From the NCBI RefSeq assembly GCF_000731315.1, contig NZ_HG938353.1, positions 4,092,001 through 4,156,000 of the forward strand: 64,000 bases of DNA, given 5' to 3'. The notes beneath the pieces are model-generated. The model made no database searches. It was not told where the DNA came from and worked only from the letters and a program-made list of their open reading frames with translations. Shown here one piece after another: positions 52,564-63,654 of this stretch. Within the stretch, counting starts at the first letter, position 1, and each line of letters starts with the position of its first letter. Origin of the DNA: Neorhizobium galegae bv. orientalis str. HAMBI 540. Its GTDB lineage: Bacteria; Pseudomonadota; Alphaproteobacteria; Rhizobiales; Rhizobiaceae. Both the position numbers and the translations under genes were made by a program.

Positions 52564-53355
52564 TCAGGCGGCTTTACGCCTGCGTTCTCGCTGGATGACT
52601 TCGGAAGCCAGTTGCAAATAAGCTTGGCTGCCCGCGCATTTCAGATCGTAAAGGATCGCCGGCTTACCGTAAGAAGGCGCCTCAGATACACGGACATTGC
52701 GCGGAATCAACGTATGATAGACTTTTTCGCCAAGATGCGTCCGCACATCATTGACAACCTGTTGAGCCAGGTTGTTTCGGGCATCGAACATGGTGAGGAC
52801 GATTCCCTGGATATCGAGCGACGGATTGATGCTGCGACGCACCTGATCGACCGTTTCGAGCAACTGGCTCAACCCTTCCAGTGCAAAGAACTCGCATTGC
52901 AACGGCACCAGGATGGAATGAGCCGCGGCCATGGCATTCATCGTTAACAGGTTGAACGATGGTGGGCAGTCCAAAAGAATATAGGAATAGACAAAGGCGT
53001 CATCGCCACTCAACGCGCTTCGAAGCTTGAATGCCCGATCAGAAGCTTGGGAAATTTCCATTTCGAAGCCAAGCAGGTCCATCGTCGAGGGGACGATGTG
53101 CAGGTTTGGAACCGCGGTCTCCAGCGCCGTCTCCGCTATGGAGTTGTATCCCATCAACAGATCATAGGAAGAGAGCTTGCGGTCTCGGCGGTCGATACCC
53201 AGCCCGGTGCTGGCATTGCCCTGCGGATCAAGGTCGATGATCAGAACGCGTTCGCCGATTGCCGCAAGGGCCGTCGCCAGATTGATTGCCGTCGTTGTCT
53301 TGCCCACGCCGCCTTTTTGGTTGGCAATCGTGATAACCCGATTTCTTTCAAACAT
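52564..53355 (-). CDS. parA: chromosome partitioning ATPase ParA
   Basis: Walker-type ATPase that segregates ParB-bound origins. The 263-residue protein has the deviant Walker A KGGVGKTTTAINLA (14-27), the Walker B region LIIDLDPQGNASTGL and the ParA segment YILLDCPPS. No N-terminal DNA-binding extension is present, so it is a chromosomal type Ib-like or Soj-like ParA rather than a plasmid type Ia. It sits between rsmG and parB, the usual order. Confidence 0.98.
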   Translation of the reverse strand: MFERNRVITIANQKGGVGKTTTAINLATALAAIGERVLIIDLDPQGNASTGLGIDRRDRKLSSYDLLMGYNSIAETALETAVPNLHIVPSTMDLLGFEMEISQASDRAFKLRSALSGDDAFVYSYILLDCPPSFNLLTMNAMAAAHSILVPLQCEFFALEGLSQLLETVDQVRRSINPSLDIQGIVLTMFDARNNLAQQVVNDVRTHLGEKVYHTLIPRNVRVSEAPSYGKPAILYDLKCAGSQAYLQLASEVIQRERRRKAA

Positions 53356-53370
53356 TCAGCACCTGAAAAT

Positions 53371-53988
53371 CTAGGGTTCTTTGTGCCTTAAATTGCTAAT
53401 CTCGAGGATAATTGAATCCGGCTCGACGGCACTCTGATGTTTTATCAGATCGAACGACCAACGGCCACGGGCTTTCTCGACTTCCGCGGCGTAATCCCTG
53501 CCTTTATGGAAAAAAGCTCTTGTATCTTTGCCAATCATCCAAGGCGATGTGTAAGAAAGAAGCGGATCAAGCTCGGCAAGGGCTCTCGCGGAGATGCGTT
53601 CGCAATCGGGAAGGGCGGTAAAGGCTGATTCGATTCGCAAAGGATGGACCGAACCCCTGGCACCTGTTTCATTGAGCGCCACCCGAAGAAACGCTGCCTT
53701 TTTCTGGTTGCTCTCAACCAGATGAACCCATCCCTGTTGCGTCTCGGCCAGAAAGACTGCCGTTATCACGCCAGGGAAGCCACCCCCGGAACCAAGATCG
53801 AGCCATCTATATGGATGGGGGGAGAGTTGGAAGATTTGGGCGCTGTCAGCAATATGACGCCGCCACAATTCGTCCAGTGTGGAGGGAGCAACCAGATTGA
53901 TGGCCTTTGCCCACTTCTGGAAAAGCGCTGCAAAATGCTCAAGCTTCTCCCGCGTTTCACGTGAAACACTCTTGCCGTTCAGAAGCAT
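53371..53988 (-). CDS. rsmG: 16S rRNA (guanine527-N7)-methyltransferase RsmG
   Basis: Methylates G527 of 16S rRNA. The 205-residue protein has the SAM motif [14 protein letters not shown] (about 62-75), [13 protein letters not shown] and the RNA-contact Arg in [11 protein letters not shown]. Its start overlaps the mnmG stop by one base (TAATG). Codons for residues 8-12, near the N-terminus (SVSRETRE), coincide with a parS palindrome, a known habit of this gene in several bacteria. Confidence 0.96.
   Translation of the reverse strand: MLLNGKSVSRETREKLEHFAALFQKWAKAINLVAPSTLDELWRRHIADSAQIFQLSPHPYRWLDLGSGGGFPGVITAVFLAETQQGWVHLVESNQKKAAFLRVALNETGARGSVHPLRIESAFTALPDCERISARALAELDPLLSYTSPWMIGKDTRAFFHKGRDYAAEVEKARGRWSFDLIKHQSAVEPDSIILEISNLRHKEP
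53953..53968. promoter_or_regulatory. parS: parS site inside rsmG
   Basis: CGTTTCACGTGAAACA matches the universal parS consensus TGTTTCACGTGAAACA at 15 of 16 positions. It lies in the rsmG coding sequence, about 600 bases from the start of parA. Confidence 0.9.
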
Positions 53989-55868
53989 TACAGGACTCGC
54001 TTGACGCGCTGCGGTGCAGCTTCTTCTTTGCGGAGTAGTGCGAGGATGAGCGCAAGGGCAGCGGGCGTCATTCCGTCGACCTTGGCCGCCTGTGCCAGAT
54101 TGCCGGGGTTTGCCGCCGTTAGCTTCAGTTTGAGTTCATTGGAAAGTCCCGAAAGCGCTGAGAAATCAAAGGCTTGCGGGATAGTTCGCGCCTCGTCCCG
54201 GTGGGTGGCATGGATATCGGCCGCTTGCCGATTCATATAGACCGCGTAGCACGCCTCGATCTCCAATGCTTCAGCAACCTTTGGCGGAAGTTGTACCAAT
54301 TCCGGCCATATGGCTGTAAGCGCGTTCAGCGATTGGTCGGGATACGCCAATAACTCATATGCCGTCCGTCGTTGACCGTCCTTGTTCAACTTCAGCCCAA
54401 AGCGATGTGCCTCATTAGGCGTCAGGTTACGAGACTGCAGAAGGTCCCTGCCAGCTTCTAGTGCCTGGGTGTAGTCTCGAAACTTCGACATCCGTTCTGC
54501 TCCCACGCAACCAAGTTCGATGGCTTTTTCAGTCAATCGAACATCCGCATTATCAGCTCGAAGCGAAAGGCGATATTCAGCGCGCGACGTAAACATCCGG
54601 TAAGGTTCGGTCACCCCACGGGATGTCAAATCATCAACCATGACTCCTATATAGGAATCGGCACGGCTGAAGTGATAGGCGTCGCCGCCGGAAGCTTTAC
54701 GCGCGGCATTCAGCCCGGCAACCAAGCCCTGAGCCGCAGCCTCCTCATAACCCGTCGTTCCGTTGATCTGGCCCGCAAGAAAGAGCCCAGGAATTTTCTT
54801 GACTTCGAGCGTGGCGGTCAACTCCCGCGGGTCCACGTGATCATATTCGATTGCGTAGCCCGGCTGGATGATCGACACCGCCTCCAAGCCTGGAATGGTG
54901 CGAATGAACGCTTCCTGAACCTCGGCGGGAAGGGAGGTCGAAATGCCGTTTGGATAGACAGTCGAATCGTCCAGGCCTTCCGGCTCCAGAAAGATCTGAT
55001 GCCCGTCGCGTTCGCCAAAGCGGACGATCTTGTCCTCGATCGATGGACAATAACGCGGACCAACACCCTCGATCTGTCCGGAATACATCGCAGACCGATG
55101 GATATTGTCCGAAATGATCCTATGCGTCGCCTCCGTCGTGCGGGTGACGCCGCAGGCAATCTGCTTCGTGGTAATCCGGTCGGTCATAAAGGAGAAGGGC
55201 ACCGGATCTTCGTCGGCTTCCTGCCGGCCAACCCGTGCCCAGTCGATCGTATTTCCGTTCAGCCGAGCCGGCGTACCGGTCTTCAGCCTGCCGAGCCGCA
55301 GGCCGAACCGTATAAGAGTCTCCGATAGCCCCAGGGAGGGAGCTTCCCCGACGCGACCTGCGGGGACCTTTTGGTCACCGATATGGATCAAACCCCGAAG
55401 GAACGTGCCGGTCGTTAGGACAACCGTTCCGCATCCGAATCGACGGCCATCCTTCAATTCCACGGCCGCCACACGGGCAGCCTGGATTTCCAGGTCAAAC
55501 GCGTCCCCCTCGATGACAGTCAGATTGGGGTGGCTGAAAATCTCGCGCTGCATCGCCTGGCGGTAAAGCTTGCGATCGGCTTGCGTCCGCGGGCCGCGCA
55601 CCGCCGGCCCCTTCTTTCGGTTGAGAAGGCGGAACTGGATGCCCGCAGCATCCGCAACCCGTCCCATCAGCCCATCGAACGCATCGACTTCACGCACAAG
55701 GTGACCCTTGCCAAGTCCGCCGATTGCGGGATTGCAGGACATCACCCCGACCGTCTGCCGGTTATGGGTTATAAGTGCGGTTTGCGCGCCCATGCGCGCG
55801 GCGGCACTCGCAGCCTCGCAGCCAGCATGTCCGCCACCAATGACGATTACGTCGAATGTGTTTTCCAT
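53988..55868 (-). CDS. mnmG: tRNA uridine-5-carboxymethylaminomethyl modification enzyme MnmG (GidA)
   Basis: FAD-dependent partner of MnmE in wobble U34 modification. The 626-residue protein has the FAD-binding start [33 protein letters not shown] and the typical [20 protein letters not shown]. Length and C-terminal helical region match the family. It is in the same operon as mnmE upstream and rsmG downstream. The GidA signature [12 protein letters not shown] is also present. Confidence 0.98.
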   Translation of the reverse strand: MENTFDVIVIGGGHAGCEAASAAARMGAQTALITHNRQTVGVMSCNPAIGGLGKGHLVREVDAFDGLMGRVADAAGIQFRLLNRKKGPAVRGPRTQADRKLYRQAMQREIFSHPNLTVIEGDAFDLEIQAARVAAVELKDGRRFGCGTVVLTTGTFLRGLIHIGDQKVPAGRVGEAPSLGLSETLIRFGLRLGRLKTGTPARLNGNTIDWARVGRQEADEDPVPFSFMTDRITTKQIACGVTRTTEATHRIISDNIHRSAMYSGQIEGVGPRYCPSIEDKIVRFGERDGHQIFLEPEGLDDSTVYPNGISTSLPAEVQEAFIRTIPGLEAVSIIQPGYAIEYDHVDPRELTATLEVKKIPGLFLAGQINGTTGYEEAAAQGLVAGLNAARKASGGDAYHFSRADSYIGVMVDDLTSRGVTEPYRMFTSRAEYRLSLRADNADVRLTEKAIELGCVGAERMSKFRDYTQALEAGRDLLQSRNLTPNEAHRFGLKLNKDGQRRTAYELLAYPDQSLNALTAIWPELVQLPPKVAEALEIEACYAVYMNRQAADIHATHRDEARTIPQAFDFSALSGLSNELKLKLTAANPGNLAQAAKVDGMTPAALALILALLRKEEAAPQRVKRVL

Positions 55869-55900
55869 TTGGTCACCTTATGAAACCGCGCAAAGCGCCT

Positions 55901-55916
55901 TGTTTCACGTGAATCA
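55901..55916. promoter_or_regulatory. parS: parS site over the mnmE stop codon
   Basis: TGTTTCACGTGAATCA matches the parS consensus at 15 of 16 positions. Its last three bases are the complement of the mnmE stop codon TGA, and the rest lies in the 45-base mnmE-mnmG gap. Confidence 0.88.
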
Positions 55917-57218
55917 CTTGCCGATGCAGAACTGCGAAAAAATCACATCCAGGAGCTGTTCCACATCGACCCGGCCGGTAATGCGGCCCAGTGACGACGC
56001 AGCGGCCCGAAGGCTCTCGGCTCGAAGATCAAGTTCCTGGCCGTTTAGCGCTTCTGCGATAAAATGGGAAGCCTCTTTAAGATATTGAAGATGCCGCTGC
56101 CGGTTGGGAACCAGCGATCCGGACCAGGTCCCCTTGAGCTTTAAGAGTATCCGCGAACGCAATTCCTCCAGCCCATCTCCCGTCTCACTGGAAATGGTAA
56201 GGTCATAGCCAGTCGATGTTCGGTGCATATCGACCTTGGTGCCGATCCGCAGAACCTCAGCCTTCACGCTGTCGTAAGTATGTTTCGAGTCCGAATCGAT
56301 CTCTTCGAGCTGCAGAACGAGATCGGCCTGCTCGATGGCTATCCTAGCCCTGCGAACGCCTTCCTGCTCGACGCGATCCTCGCTTTCGCGCAGCCCGGCC
56401 GTATCGAAGAAACGAACGAGGTAACCCTCCATATCGATATCGACATGCAGGAGATCCCTTGTTGTCCCAGCAATCTCGGTGACGATTGCAACGTCCCGTT
56501 TTGCCAAGGCATTGAGCAGGCTCGACTTACCGGCATTTGGAGGCCCGGCGATAACCACCTTGTACCCGTCTCGGATAATCTCGCCGGCCTTTGCGGAAGC
56601 GATGTGTCCTTCGATCTCGAAATAAAGATCACCGACCTCTGTCCAGACCCTGTCCGACACCGACCCCGGGACGTCATCCTCATCGGCAAAATCAAGTTCA
56701 GCCTCGATCAGCGCGCGAGCTCGGGTCAATCTCTCGGCCCAACTCATATAAAGCGCCGACTGCCCACCAAAGCCCTGTTCGACCGCCAAGCGGCGTTGCA
56801 TCTCGGTCTCGGCGGCGATGAGATCCGCCAGACCTTCGACCTCGACCAGATCCAACTTACCGTTCTCGAACGCGCGGCGCGAAAACTCGCCTGCTTCCGC
56901 CAACCGAAGTCCGATCGTCTCCAGTTCCTGATGGACGGCGGAAACGACGGCGCGGCTGCCATGCAGATGCATTTCAACGCAATCCTCGCCGGTAAATGAA
57001 TTCGGACCAGCAAATGCCAGAACCAGAGCCTGGTCGATCACTAGACCGTTGCGGCTCCGAATCGTTCTGAGTCCGGCCTTCCGATCGGCCGACAGTTCAC
57101 CAGCCAAAGCCAACGCGGCGTCGAAAGCCTGCGGTCCGCTCAAGCGGATAACAGCGACACCCGCTGGCAGAGTGCCGCTGGAGAGCGCGAAGATCGTATC
57201 GTTGTCTGCCTGGACCAT
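55914..57218 (-). CDS. mnmE: tRNA uridine-5-carboxymethylaminomethyl modification GTPase MnmE
   Basis: GTPase partner of MnmG in tRNA U34 modification. The 434-residue protein has the N-terminal folate-binding domain, the helical domain, and an inserted G domain with G1 GPPNAGKS, G2 [11 protein letters not shown] and G3 DTAGLR. It ends with the catalytic C-terminal CIGK (Cys431). Its G4 motif reads GTKVD, an acceptable variant of NKxD. A short gap with a parS site separates it from mnmG. Confidence 0.97.
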   Translation of the reverse strand: MVQADNDTIFALSSGTLPAGVAVIRLSGPQAFDAALALAGELSADRKAGLRTIRSRNGLVIDQALVLAFAGPNSFTGEDCVEMHLHGSRAVVSAVHQELETIGLRLAEAGEFSRRAFENGKLDLVEVEGLADLIAAETEMQRRLAVEQGFGGQSALYMSWAERLTRARALIEAELDFADEDDVPGSVSDRVWTEVGDLYFEIEGHIASAKAGEIIRDGYKVVIAGPPNAGKSSLLNALAKRDVAIVTEIAGTTRDLLHVDIDMEGYLVRFFDTAGLRESEDRVEQEGVRRARIAIEQADLVLQLEEIDSDSKHTYDSVKAEVLRIGTKVDMHRTSTGYDLTISSETGDGLEELRSRILLKLKGTWSGSLVPNRQRHLQYLKEASHFIAEALNGQELDLRAESLRAAASSLGRITGRVDVEQLLDVIFSQFCIGK

Positions 57219-57250
57219 GGGTTCAACTTACCAGAGGCGGCACTAAACTG

Positions 57251-57276
57251 AAAAGCGCCCGGCAAAACCGAGCGCT
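57251..57276 (-). terminator. terminator downstream of rho
   Basis: On the minus strand AGCGCTCGG and CCGGGCGCT pair (one G-T wobble) around TTTTG and are followed by TTTTC. It lies 29 bases past the rho stop codon and before the mnmE start, so mnmE needs a promoter of its own. Confidence 0.75.
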
Positions 57277-57304
57277 CCAGATCTAATTTGAATCCGGCTA
57301 AGGA

Positions 57305-58570
<1,266 letters not shown>

Positions 58571-58764
58571 GAAGGGGGGGACCATATTGAGAATTTCGGG
58601 GGATGTAGGCGTGTCGGTGAAATTCGCTACCGCGGAAGATGAACCGGGGACGACGGGAAATTACACGCATGCCACGAGATGAGATGGCAACGAAAATAGC
58701 GATTCACGTGGAACGCCGCAAGGGGCAAGACGGAAATCTTGCGAAAGAAAGAATATCCTCGGCA
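58571..58764. other. rho-hemJ intergenic region with degenerate parS
   Basis: This 194-base gap lies between hemJ and rho and should carry the rho promoter. At 58700-58715 it holds CGATTCACGTGGAACG, which matches parS at 12 of 16 positions with the core TTCACGTGGAAC. It may be a weak ParB site or chance. Confidence 0.4.
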
Positions 58765-59310
58765 TCAGAACGGTTTCACGATCACCAGAATGACGATCCC
58801 GATCATCAGAACGGTCGGGAGTTCATTCATCAAACGCCAGTAACGCGGCGTTCTTCGCGGACCATCGACCGCGAAGTTACGCACCGCGCGGCTGAACAGC
58901 ACATGCACCATTGTGAGCAGTACGACAAGCCCGATCTTCGCATGCAGCCATCCGCCGCGAAATTCGTAGACCTCCCAGGCGAGGAAAAGACCGAGAACCC
59001 AGGTGATCATCATCGCCGGGTTCATGATGATCTTCAGCAGCCGCTGTTCCATCATCTTGAAGGTTTCGGACTGCGCTGAACCGCGCTCGGCATCGCTGTG
59101 ATAGATGAACAGCCGCGGCATGTAGAGCAGGCCCGCCATCCAGGACATCACTGCGATCACATGGAAAGCCTTGATGTAGAGGATGAAATCGTTCGGTTGA
59201 GCGAGATAGACAGCAACCAGGATGGCGATGAAGACCGCAAGCGCGACGAAGGCGCGCAGTGCCGATCTCCTCCCCGCCGGCTTTCCGGTCTGCAGCTCCT
59301 CTCCGCTCAC
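58765..59310 (-). CDS. hemJ: protoporphyrinogen oxidase HemJ
   Basis: Membrane enzyme that oxidises protoporphyrinogen IX late in heme synthesis in bacteria lacking HemG/HemY. The 181-residue protein has four or five membrane segments and the family segments [28 protein letters not shown] (conserved His), [19 protein letters not shown] and [17 protein letters not shown]. The start overlaps the hemE stop by 4 bases, and the two work in the same pathway. Confidence 0.95.
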   Translation of the reverse strand: MSGEELQTGKPAGRRSALRAFVALAVFIAILVAVYLAQPNDFILYIKAFHVIAVMSWMAGLLYMPRLFIYHSDAERGSAQSETFKMMEQRLLKIIMNPAMMITWVLGLFLAWEVYEFRGGWLHAKIGLVVLLTMVHVLFSRAVRNFAVDGPRRTPRYWRLMNELPTVLMIGIVILVIVKPF

Positions 59311-60341
59311 GTGCTCGCTCCCCGCACACGTTCGATCAACTGGCGCACATGATCCGGATTGGCCTCCGGGGTAATGCCGTGGCCGAGGTTGAAGATCAGC
59401 GGCCCTTGCCCGAGTATGTCGAGAATGGCGTCGATACCCTCCTCCAGCGACCTGCCGCCGGCGACGACCCGCATCGGATCCAGATTGCCCTGCACCGGGC
59501 CATCCTTCTGCAACTCGACCGCAAACGAAAGCGGCACCGACCAGTCGAGGCCGATCGCATCGGCTTTGGTCTTCTGCCGATAGAATTTCAGGTTCAGGCC
59601 CGCGCCCTTGGCGAAGGCGATGATCTTCGCCTGTGGTCGCGCGCTACGGACGATCTCGATCATCCGGGTCACGGGCTTCACGGCATAGGCTTCGAATTCC
59701 TTTTCGCCAAGCACGCCCGCCCAGGAATCGAAGATTTGCACGGCGTCGGCCCCAGCATCGATCTGCGCGATCAGGTATTCGGCGGAAATTTCCGCAAGCA
59801 GCGACAGCAGCCTCTCGAAGGCTTCAGGATGCCGGTAGGCGAACAGCCGGGCAGGGGCCTGGTCAGGCGTCCCGTGGCCGGCGATCATGTATGTCGCAAC
59901 AGTCCAAGGCGCCCCGCAGAAACCGAGCAGCGTAGTTTCCTGGGGCAGTTCACGCCTCAGCCGGCGAACCGTTTCCATGACCGGAGCGAGATGAGCAAGA
60001 ACCCCTTCGCCCTTCAACGCCTGAATACCAGCGACATCGATCGGATTCATCTGCGGGCCCTCGCCCTGCACGAACCGCACGTTCCGGTGCAGAGCATCCG
60101 GGATGACCAGAATATCGGAAAACAGGATCGCCGCATCGAAGCCGTAGCGCCGGATCGGCTGCAAGGACACCTCGACGGCCAGATCCGGCGTGTAACAGAG
60201 ATCGAGAAAACTTCCGGCCGCCGCCCGCGTCTCCCGATATTCCGGCAGATAACGCCCTGCCTGTCTCATGAGCCAGATTGGTGGTGGACTGACCGTCTTG
60301 CCTTCCAGCACTTGGATGATCTTCCGGTATGCGCCGGTCAA
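59307..60341 (-). CDS. hemE: uroporphyrinogen decarboxylase
   Basis: Decarboxylates uroporphyrinogen III to coproporphyrinogen III. The 344-residue protein has [17 protein letters not shown] (substrate-binding Arg), [12 protein letters not shown] and [13 protein letters not shown], all family signatures. The TTG at 60341 has AGGGAG 7 bases upstream (AGGGAGAACCCA), which supports this non-ATG start. It borders the putative replication origin, as in Caulobacter, where the hemE promoter abuts Cori. Confidence 0.97.
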   Translation of the reverse strand: MTGAYRKIIQVLEGKTVSPPPIWLMRQAGRYLPEYRETRAAAGSFLDLCYTPDLAVEVSLQPIRRYGFDAAILFSDILVIPDALHRNVRFVQGEGPQMNPIDVAGIQALKGEGVLAHLAPVMETVRRLRRELPQETTLLGFCGAPWTVATYMIAGHGTPDQAPARLFAYRHPEAFERLLSLLAEISAEYLIAQIDAGADAVQIFDSWAGVLGEKEFEAYAVKPVTRMIEIVRSARPQAKIIAFAKGAGLNLKFYRQKTKADAIGLDWSVPLSFAVELQKDGPVQGNLDPMRVVAGGRSLEEGIDAILDILGQGPLIFNLGHGITPEANPDHVRQLIERVRGAST

Positions 60342-60562
60342 TGGGTTCTCCCTAAAAATATAAGAAATGAATCTTTCTAGATTTCTATTTCTTAGAGTCG
60401 GTGAGTAGCAAGGATTAAAGTCAAATCACAGCCGACGCGACGATCCGCCGCTTTGCAGCTGTTTGCAGGACGGAAAATCGCCAGTGGTTGGCCGATCTTG
60501 GGATAGCTTGAATTTCGCTAGTTATTTCAGGAGGATGGTGGGAAATGAAATTCGGCGCTATC

Positions 60563-60571
60563 TGTGGATAA
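60563..60571 (-). promoter_or_regulatory. DnaA box (perfect)
   Basis: TGTGGATAA, the complement of TTATCCACA. Confidence 0.85.
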
Positions 60572-60652
60572 GCTGGGGAGGAAAAAGAGCGACGAAGAGC
60601 CTATCCCCAGAACGCACAAGCAGGCCTGATCCGCATCCGCAGGAACTGCGAA

Positions 60653-60661
60653 TGTGGAAAA
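60653..60661 (-). promoter_or_regulatory. DnaA box (TTTTCCACA variant)
   Basis: TGTGGAAAA, the complement of TTTTCCACA, fits the TTWTNCACA consensus. Confidence 0.65.
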
Positions 60662-60720
60662 CCGGGCGGTTTTCCCGAGGCCTGGTTCCGGCCTGGGAGA
60701 ACCCGATGGTCTCTCCCGAG

Positions 60721-60729
60721 TTATCAACA
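60721..60729 (+). promoter_or_regulatory. DnaA-box-like site
   Basis: TTATCAACA differs from TTATCCACA at one base. It lies 17 bases before the ppsR start. Confidence 0.5.
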
Positions 60730-60745
60730 AAGGGTTAAGTTTAGC

Positions 60746-61567
60746 GTGGAGAACAGAAAAAACTTCTTCCATCTTCATCTCATATCTGACTCGACAGGCG
60801 AGACTCTCATCTCTGCCGGCAGGGCGGCCTCGGCGCAGTTCCAATCGTCGCTGGCGGTGGAGCATGTTTATCCGCTGATCCGCAATCGCAAACAGCTGCT
60901 GGCCGTGCTCGAAGCGCTCGATCGCGAGCCGGGCATCGTCCTTTATACCATCGTCGATCAGGAACTGGCCGAACTCATCGATCAGCGATGCCGGGAAATG
61001 GGCCTTCCTTGCGTCAATGTTCTCGAACCGGTCATGGCGACCTTCCAGGCCTATCTCGGCGCCCCATCTCGCCGTCGGGTCGGGGCCCAGCACGCGCTCA
61101 ATGCGGATTATTTCAAGCGCATCGAAGCGCTCAATTTCACCATGGATCACGACGATGGCCAGATGCCGGAGGATTATGACGAGGCGGATGTCGTGCTGAT
61201 CGGCATCAGCCGCACTTCGAAAACCCCGACCAGCATCTATCTCGCCAATCGTGGCATCAAGACCGCCAACATCCCGATCCTGCCGGGTGTGGAACTGCCA
61301 GATAGCCTATACCGTGCGACCCATCCGTTGATCGTCGGTCTCATTGCGACCACCGACCGGATCAGCCAGGTGCGCGAAAACCGCGAGCTCGGCGTCACCC
61401 AGGGTTTCGACCGGCGCCACTATACGGACCGCGCGACGATCAACGAGGAGCTGAAATATGCCCGCGCGCTCTGCGCCCGCCAGAACTGGCCGGTCATCGA
61501 TGTGACGCGCCGGTCGATCGAGGAGACGGCAGCCGCAATCGTTGCGCTACGCCCGAAGCTGCGTTAA
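60746..61567 (+). CDS. ppsR: PPDK/PEP synthase regulatory kinase-phosphorylase (DUF299)
   Basis: Bifunctional Ser/Thr kinase and Pi-dependent phosphorylase that switches pyruvate phosphate dikinase or PEP synthase off and on. The 273-residue protein has [14 protein letters not shown] at the N-terminus and the P-loop-like [21 protein letters not shown]. The GTG at 60746 gives the family start [12 protein letters not shown]; no clear Shine-Dalgarno is seen. Its position next to hemE and the origin is the same as the RP001 homologue in Caulobacter. Confidence 0.93.
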   Translation: MENRKNFFHLHLISDSTGETLISAGRAASAQFQSSLAVEHVYPLIRNRKQLLAVLEALDREPGIVLYTIVDQELAELIDQRCREMGLPCVNVLEPVMATFQAYLGAPSRRRVGAQHALNADYFKRIEALNFTMDHDDGQMPEDYDEADVVLIGISRTSKTPTSIYLANRGIKTANIPILPGVELPDSLYRATHPLIVGLIATTDRISQVRENRELGVTQGFDRRHYTDRATINEELKYARALCARQNWPVIDVTRRSIEETAAAIVALRPKLR

Positions 61568-61599
61568 GCGAATCCGCCTGCAGCCTTTGGGAGATTTTC

Positions 61600-62193
61600 G
61601 TGACAGTGGCCCTCGTACTCGCCTCCTCCAGCCCCTTCCGCCGGATGCTGATGGAAAATGCCGGCCTGACGTTTGAGAGCCGTGCGGCCGAGATCGACGA
61701 GCGAAAGATTGAAGCCGGGTTGGAAGGCGCAAGCCCCGACCAGGTGGCGCTGACGCTTGCCAAGGCAAAGGCGGTGGATGTGAGCCGCCATTTCCCGGGC
61801 GCGCTGGTCGTCGGCTCGGACCAGACCATGTCGCTCGGAAGCCGCGTCTATCACAAACCGAAGACTCTTGCCGAAGCGAAGGAGAATCTGCTTTCCCTTT
61901 CAGGCAAGACCCACAGGCTGAACAGCGCGATCGCTTTTGCACGTGACAGCCAAATCGTCTGGGAGCATGTCGCCCATGCGGACCTGACCGTCCGCGAGCT
62001 GAACGAAACCTTCGTCGATCGCTATCTGTCGCGGGTCGGCGAAAAGGTCTACGGCAGTGTCGGGGCCTACCAGCTGGAAGGCGAGGGCATCCAGTTGTTT
62101 TCGAAGATCGAGGGCGACTATTTCACCATTCTTGGTCTGCCGATGCTGCCCCTCCTTGAGAAGCTGCGCGAACTGAAAGCGATCGATGGCTGA
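61600..62193 (+). CDS. maf: Maf family nucleoside triphosphate pyrophosphatase
   Basis: Hydrolyses non-canonical or excess nucleoside triphosphates. The 197-residue protein has the Maf start [17 protein letters not shown], the metal-binding [10 protein letters not shown] and the segment [17 protein letters not shown] [31 protein letters not shown]. The GTG at 61600 has GGGAGATTTTC upstream. The end overlaps aroE by 8 bases, and ppsR lies 32 bases upstream in the same direction. Confidence 0.92.
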   Translation: MTVALVLASSSPFRRMLMENAGLTFESRAAEIDERKIEAGLEGASPDQVALTLAKAKAVDVSRHFPGALVVGSDQTMSLGSRVYHKPKTLAEAKENLLSLSGKTHRLNSAIAFARDSQIVWEHVAHADLTVRELNETFVDRYLSRVGEKVYGSVGAYQLEGEGIQLFSKIEGDYFTILGLPMLPLLEKLRELKAIDG

Positions 62194-63046
62194 TTCACGT
62201 GAAACATTTTTGGTTAATGCTTTCGTAACCGGCTGGCCGGTGAAGCATTCCCGCTCGCCTCTGATCCATGGCCATTGGCTGAAGCAGTTCGGAATTGCCG
62301 GGTCCTACAGGGCCGAGGCTGTCACCGAAGCAGATTTCCCCGCCTTCATCAAATCCCTGAAAGAGGGCAGCTCCGGTTTTCGCGGCGGCAATGTCACCAT
62401 CCCTCACAAGGAGCTCGCCTTCAAGCTGGCTGACCGGCCGGATGATCTTGCCGAAGAACTCGGGGCATCGAACACGCTCTGGATGGAAGACGGACTACTG
62501 CATGCCACCAATACTGACGGCCACGGTTTTACCGCCAATCTCGACGACCGTCATCCAGGCTGGGACAGGACCGGTCGTGCGGTGATCTTCGGCGCCGGCG
62601 GCGCAAGCCGCGCCGTCATCCAGGCGATACGGGATCGGGGCGTCAGTGAGATCCATGTGGTCAATCGGACAGTTTCACGCGCCGAGGAACTCGCCGATCG
62701 CTTTGGTTCGAAAGTTCACGCCCATCCGACCGAAGCGCTGAAGGAAGTCATGTCCGGCACAGGCCTTTTCGTGAACACGACATCTCTCGGGATGGACGGC
62801 AGCGAAGCGCCGGAGATTGACTACTCGCCCCTGGCCTCCGGCGCAGTCGTCACCGATATCGTCTACGTACCCTTGAAAACCCCGCTGCTTGCCCAGGCCG
62901 AGGCGCAAGGTTTTGCAATCGTGGATGGCCTCGGCATGCTGCTGCACCAGGCCGTGCCAGGTTTCGAAAAATGGTTCGGCCGCCGCCCGGTGGTCGACAA
63001 GGCACTCCGGGATCTCGTCATCGGCGATATGGAAAAACACGGATGA
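62186..63046 (+). CDS. aroE: shikimate dehydrogenase
   Basis: NADPH-dependent reduction of 3-dehydroshikimate in the shikimate pathway. The 286-residue protein has [24 protein letters not shown], the catalytic Lys in [13 protein letters not shown], and the nucleotide-binding [13 protein letters not shown] with [11 protein letters not shown]. The start overlaps maf by 8 bases and the stop overlaps coaE by 4. Its first codons (DSRET) carry a parS palindrome. Confidence 0.96.
   Translation: MADSRETFLVNAFVTGWPVKHSRSPLIHGHWLKQFGIAGSYRAEAVTEADFPAFIKSLKEGSSGFRGGNVTIPHKELAFKLADRPDDLAEELGASNTLWMEDGLLHATNTDGHGFTANLDDRHPGWDRTGRAVIFGAGGASRAVIQAIRDRGVSEIHVVNRTVSRAEELADRFGSKVHAHPTEALKEVMSGTGLFVNTTSLGMDGSEAPEIDYSPLASGAVVTDIVYVPLKTPLLAQAEAQGFAIVDGLGMLLHQAVPGFEKWFGRRPVVDKALRDLVIGDMEKHG
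62191..62206. promoter_or_regulatory. parS: parS site at the aroE start
   Basis: TGATTCACGTGAAACA matches the parS consensus at 15 of 16 positions. It lies within the first seven codons of aroE, on the other side of the origin from the other two sites. Confidence 0.88.
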
Positions 63047-63654
63047 TCGTCATCGGCCTCACCGGCTCCATCGGAATGGGAAAATCCACGACCGCAAAAA
63101 TGTTCGCCGAGGAGGGCGTCCCGGTGAATGACGCCGATGCCGTCGTCCACGATCTCTACCGCACCGACGCAGTGGCTCCTGTCGGTGACGCGTTTCCCGG
63201 CACGGTCAAGGATGGCGTCATCGACCGCCAGGAACTTTCCCGCCAGCTTTCCACATCGCCTGAAAAATTTCCCGTCCTCGAAGCAATCGTCCATCCGCTG
63301 GTCCGCCGGCGCGAGGTCGATTTCCTGACCCACCACAAAGAGGCCGGCACCGATCTTGTACTCCTCGATATCCCGCTTCTTTTCGAGGTGAAGGGTGAGG
63401 ATCGGGTCGATGTCATCGTCGTCGTTACCTGCGATCCACAGATACAGCGTGACAGGGTGCTTGCGCGCCCGGCCATGACGGAGGAAAAATTGGCGATGAT
63501 TCTCTCCCGCCAGATGCCCGACGCGGAAAAACGCAAAAGAGCCGATTTTCTCGTCGACACGGGCTTTGGACTGGACGCGGCGAGAGAACGGGTTCGCGAG
63601 ATCATCGCGTCTCTGAAGGCCGGAAAGACGAGCGAGAAAAAGCCAAATGCGTGA
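63043..63654 (+). CDS. coaE: dephospho-CoA kinase
   Basis: Phosphorylates dephospho-CoA, the last step of CoA synthesis. The 203-residue protein has the P-loop [17 protein letters not shown], the [12 protein letters not shown] segment and LLDIPLLFE. The ATG at 63043 overlaps the aroE stop (ATGA) and gives the family N-terminus [11 protein letters not shown]. The stop overlaps dnaQ by 8 bases, so maf-aroE-coaE-dnaQ form one tightly packed operon. Confidence 0.96.
   Translation: MIVIGLTGSIGMGKSTTAKMFAEEGVPVNDADAVVHDLYRTDAVAPVGDAFPGTVKDGVIDRQELSRQLSTSPEKFPVLEAIVHPLVRRREVDFLTHHKEAGTDLVLLDIPLLFEVKGEDRVDVIVVVTCDPQIQRDRVLARPAMTEEKLAMILSRQMPDAEKRKRADFLVDTGFGLDAARERVREIIASLKAGKTSEKKPNA

Larger units (their letters stand above)
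60342..60745. other. oriC: putative chromosomal replication origin (oriC), hemE-ppsR intergenic region
   Basis: The 404-base gap between divergent hemE and ppsR (RP001/DUF299) is the Cori position in Caulobacter and other alphaproteobacteria. It holds a perfect DnaA box (TGTGGATAA, 60563-60571, minus), a TTWTNCACA match (TGTGGAAAA, 60653-60661, minus) and an 8/9 match TTATCAACA (60721-60729). An AT-rich tract at 60350-60394 may unwind. GANTC sites occur at 60369 and 60395. Genes on both sides point away from it, and parS sites flank it. I did not find a convincing CtrA box. Confidence 0.78.

Noticed and set aside
60601..60609. CTATCCCCA as a further DnaA box
   Set aside because: Only 7 of 9 positions match.
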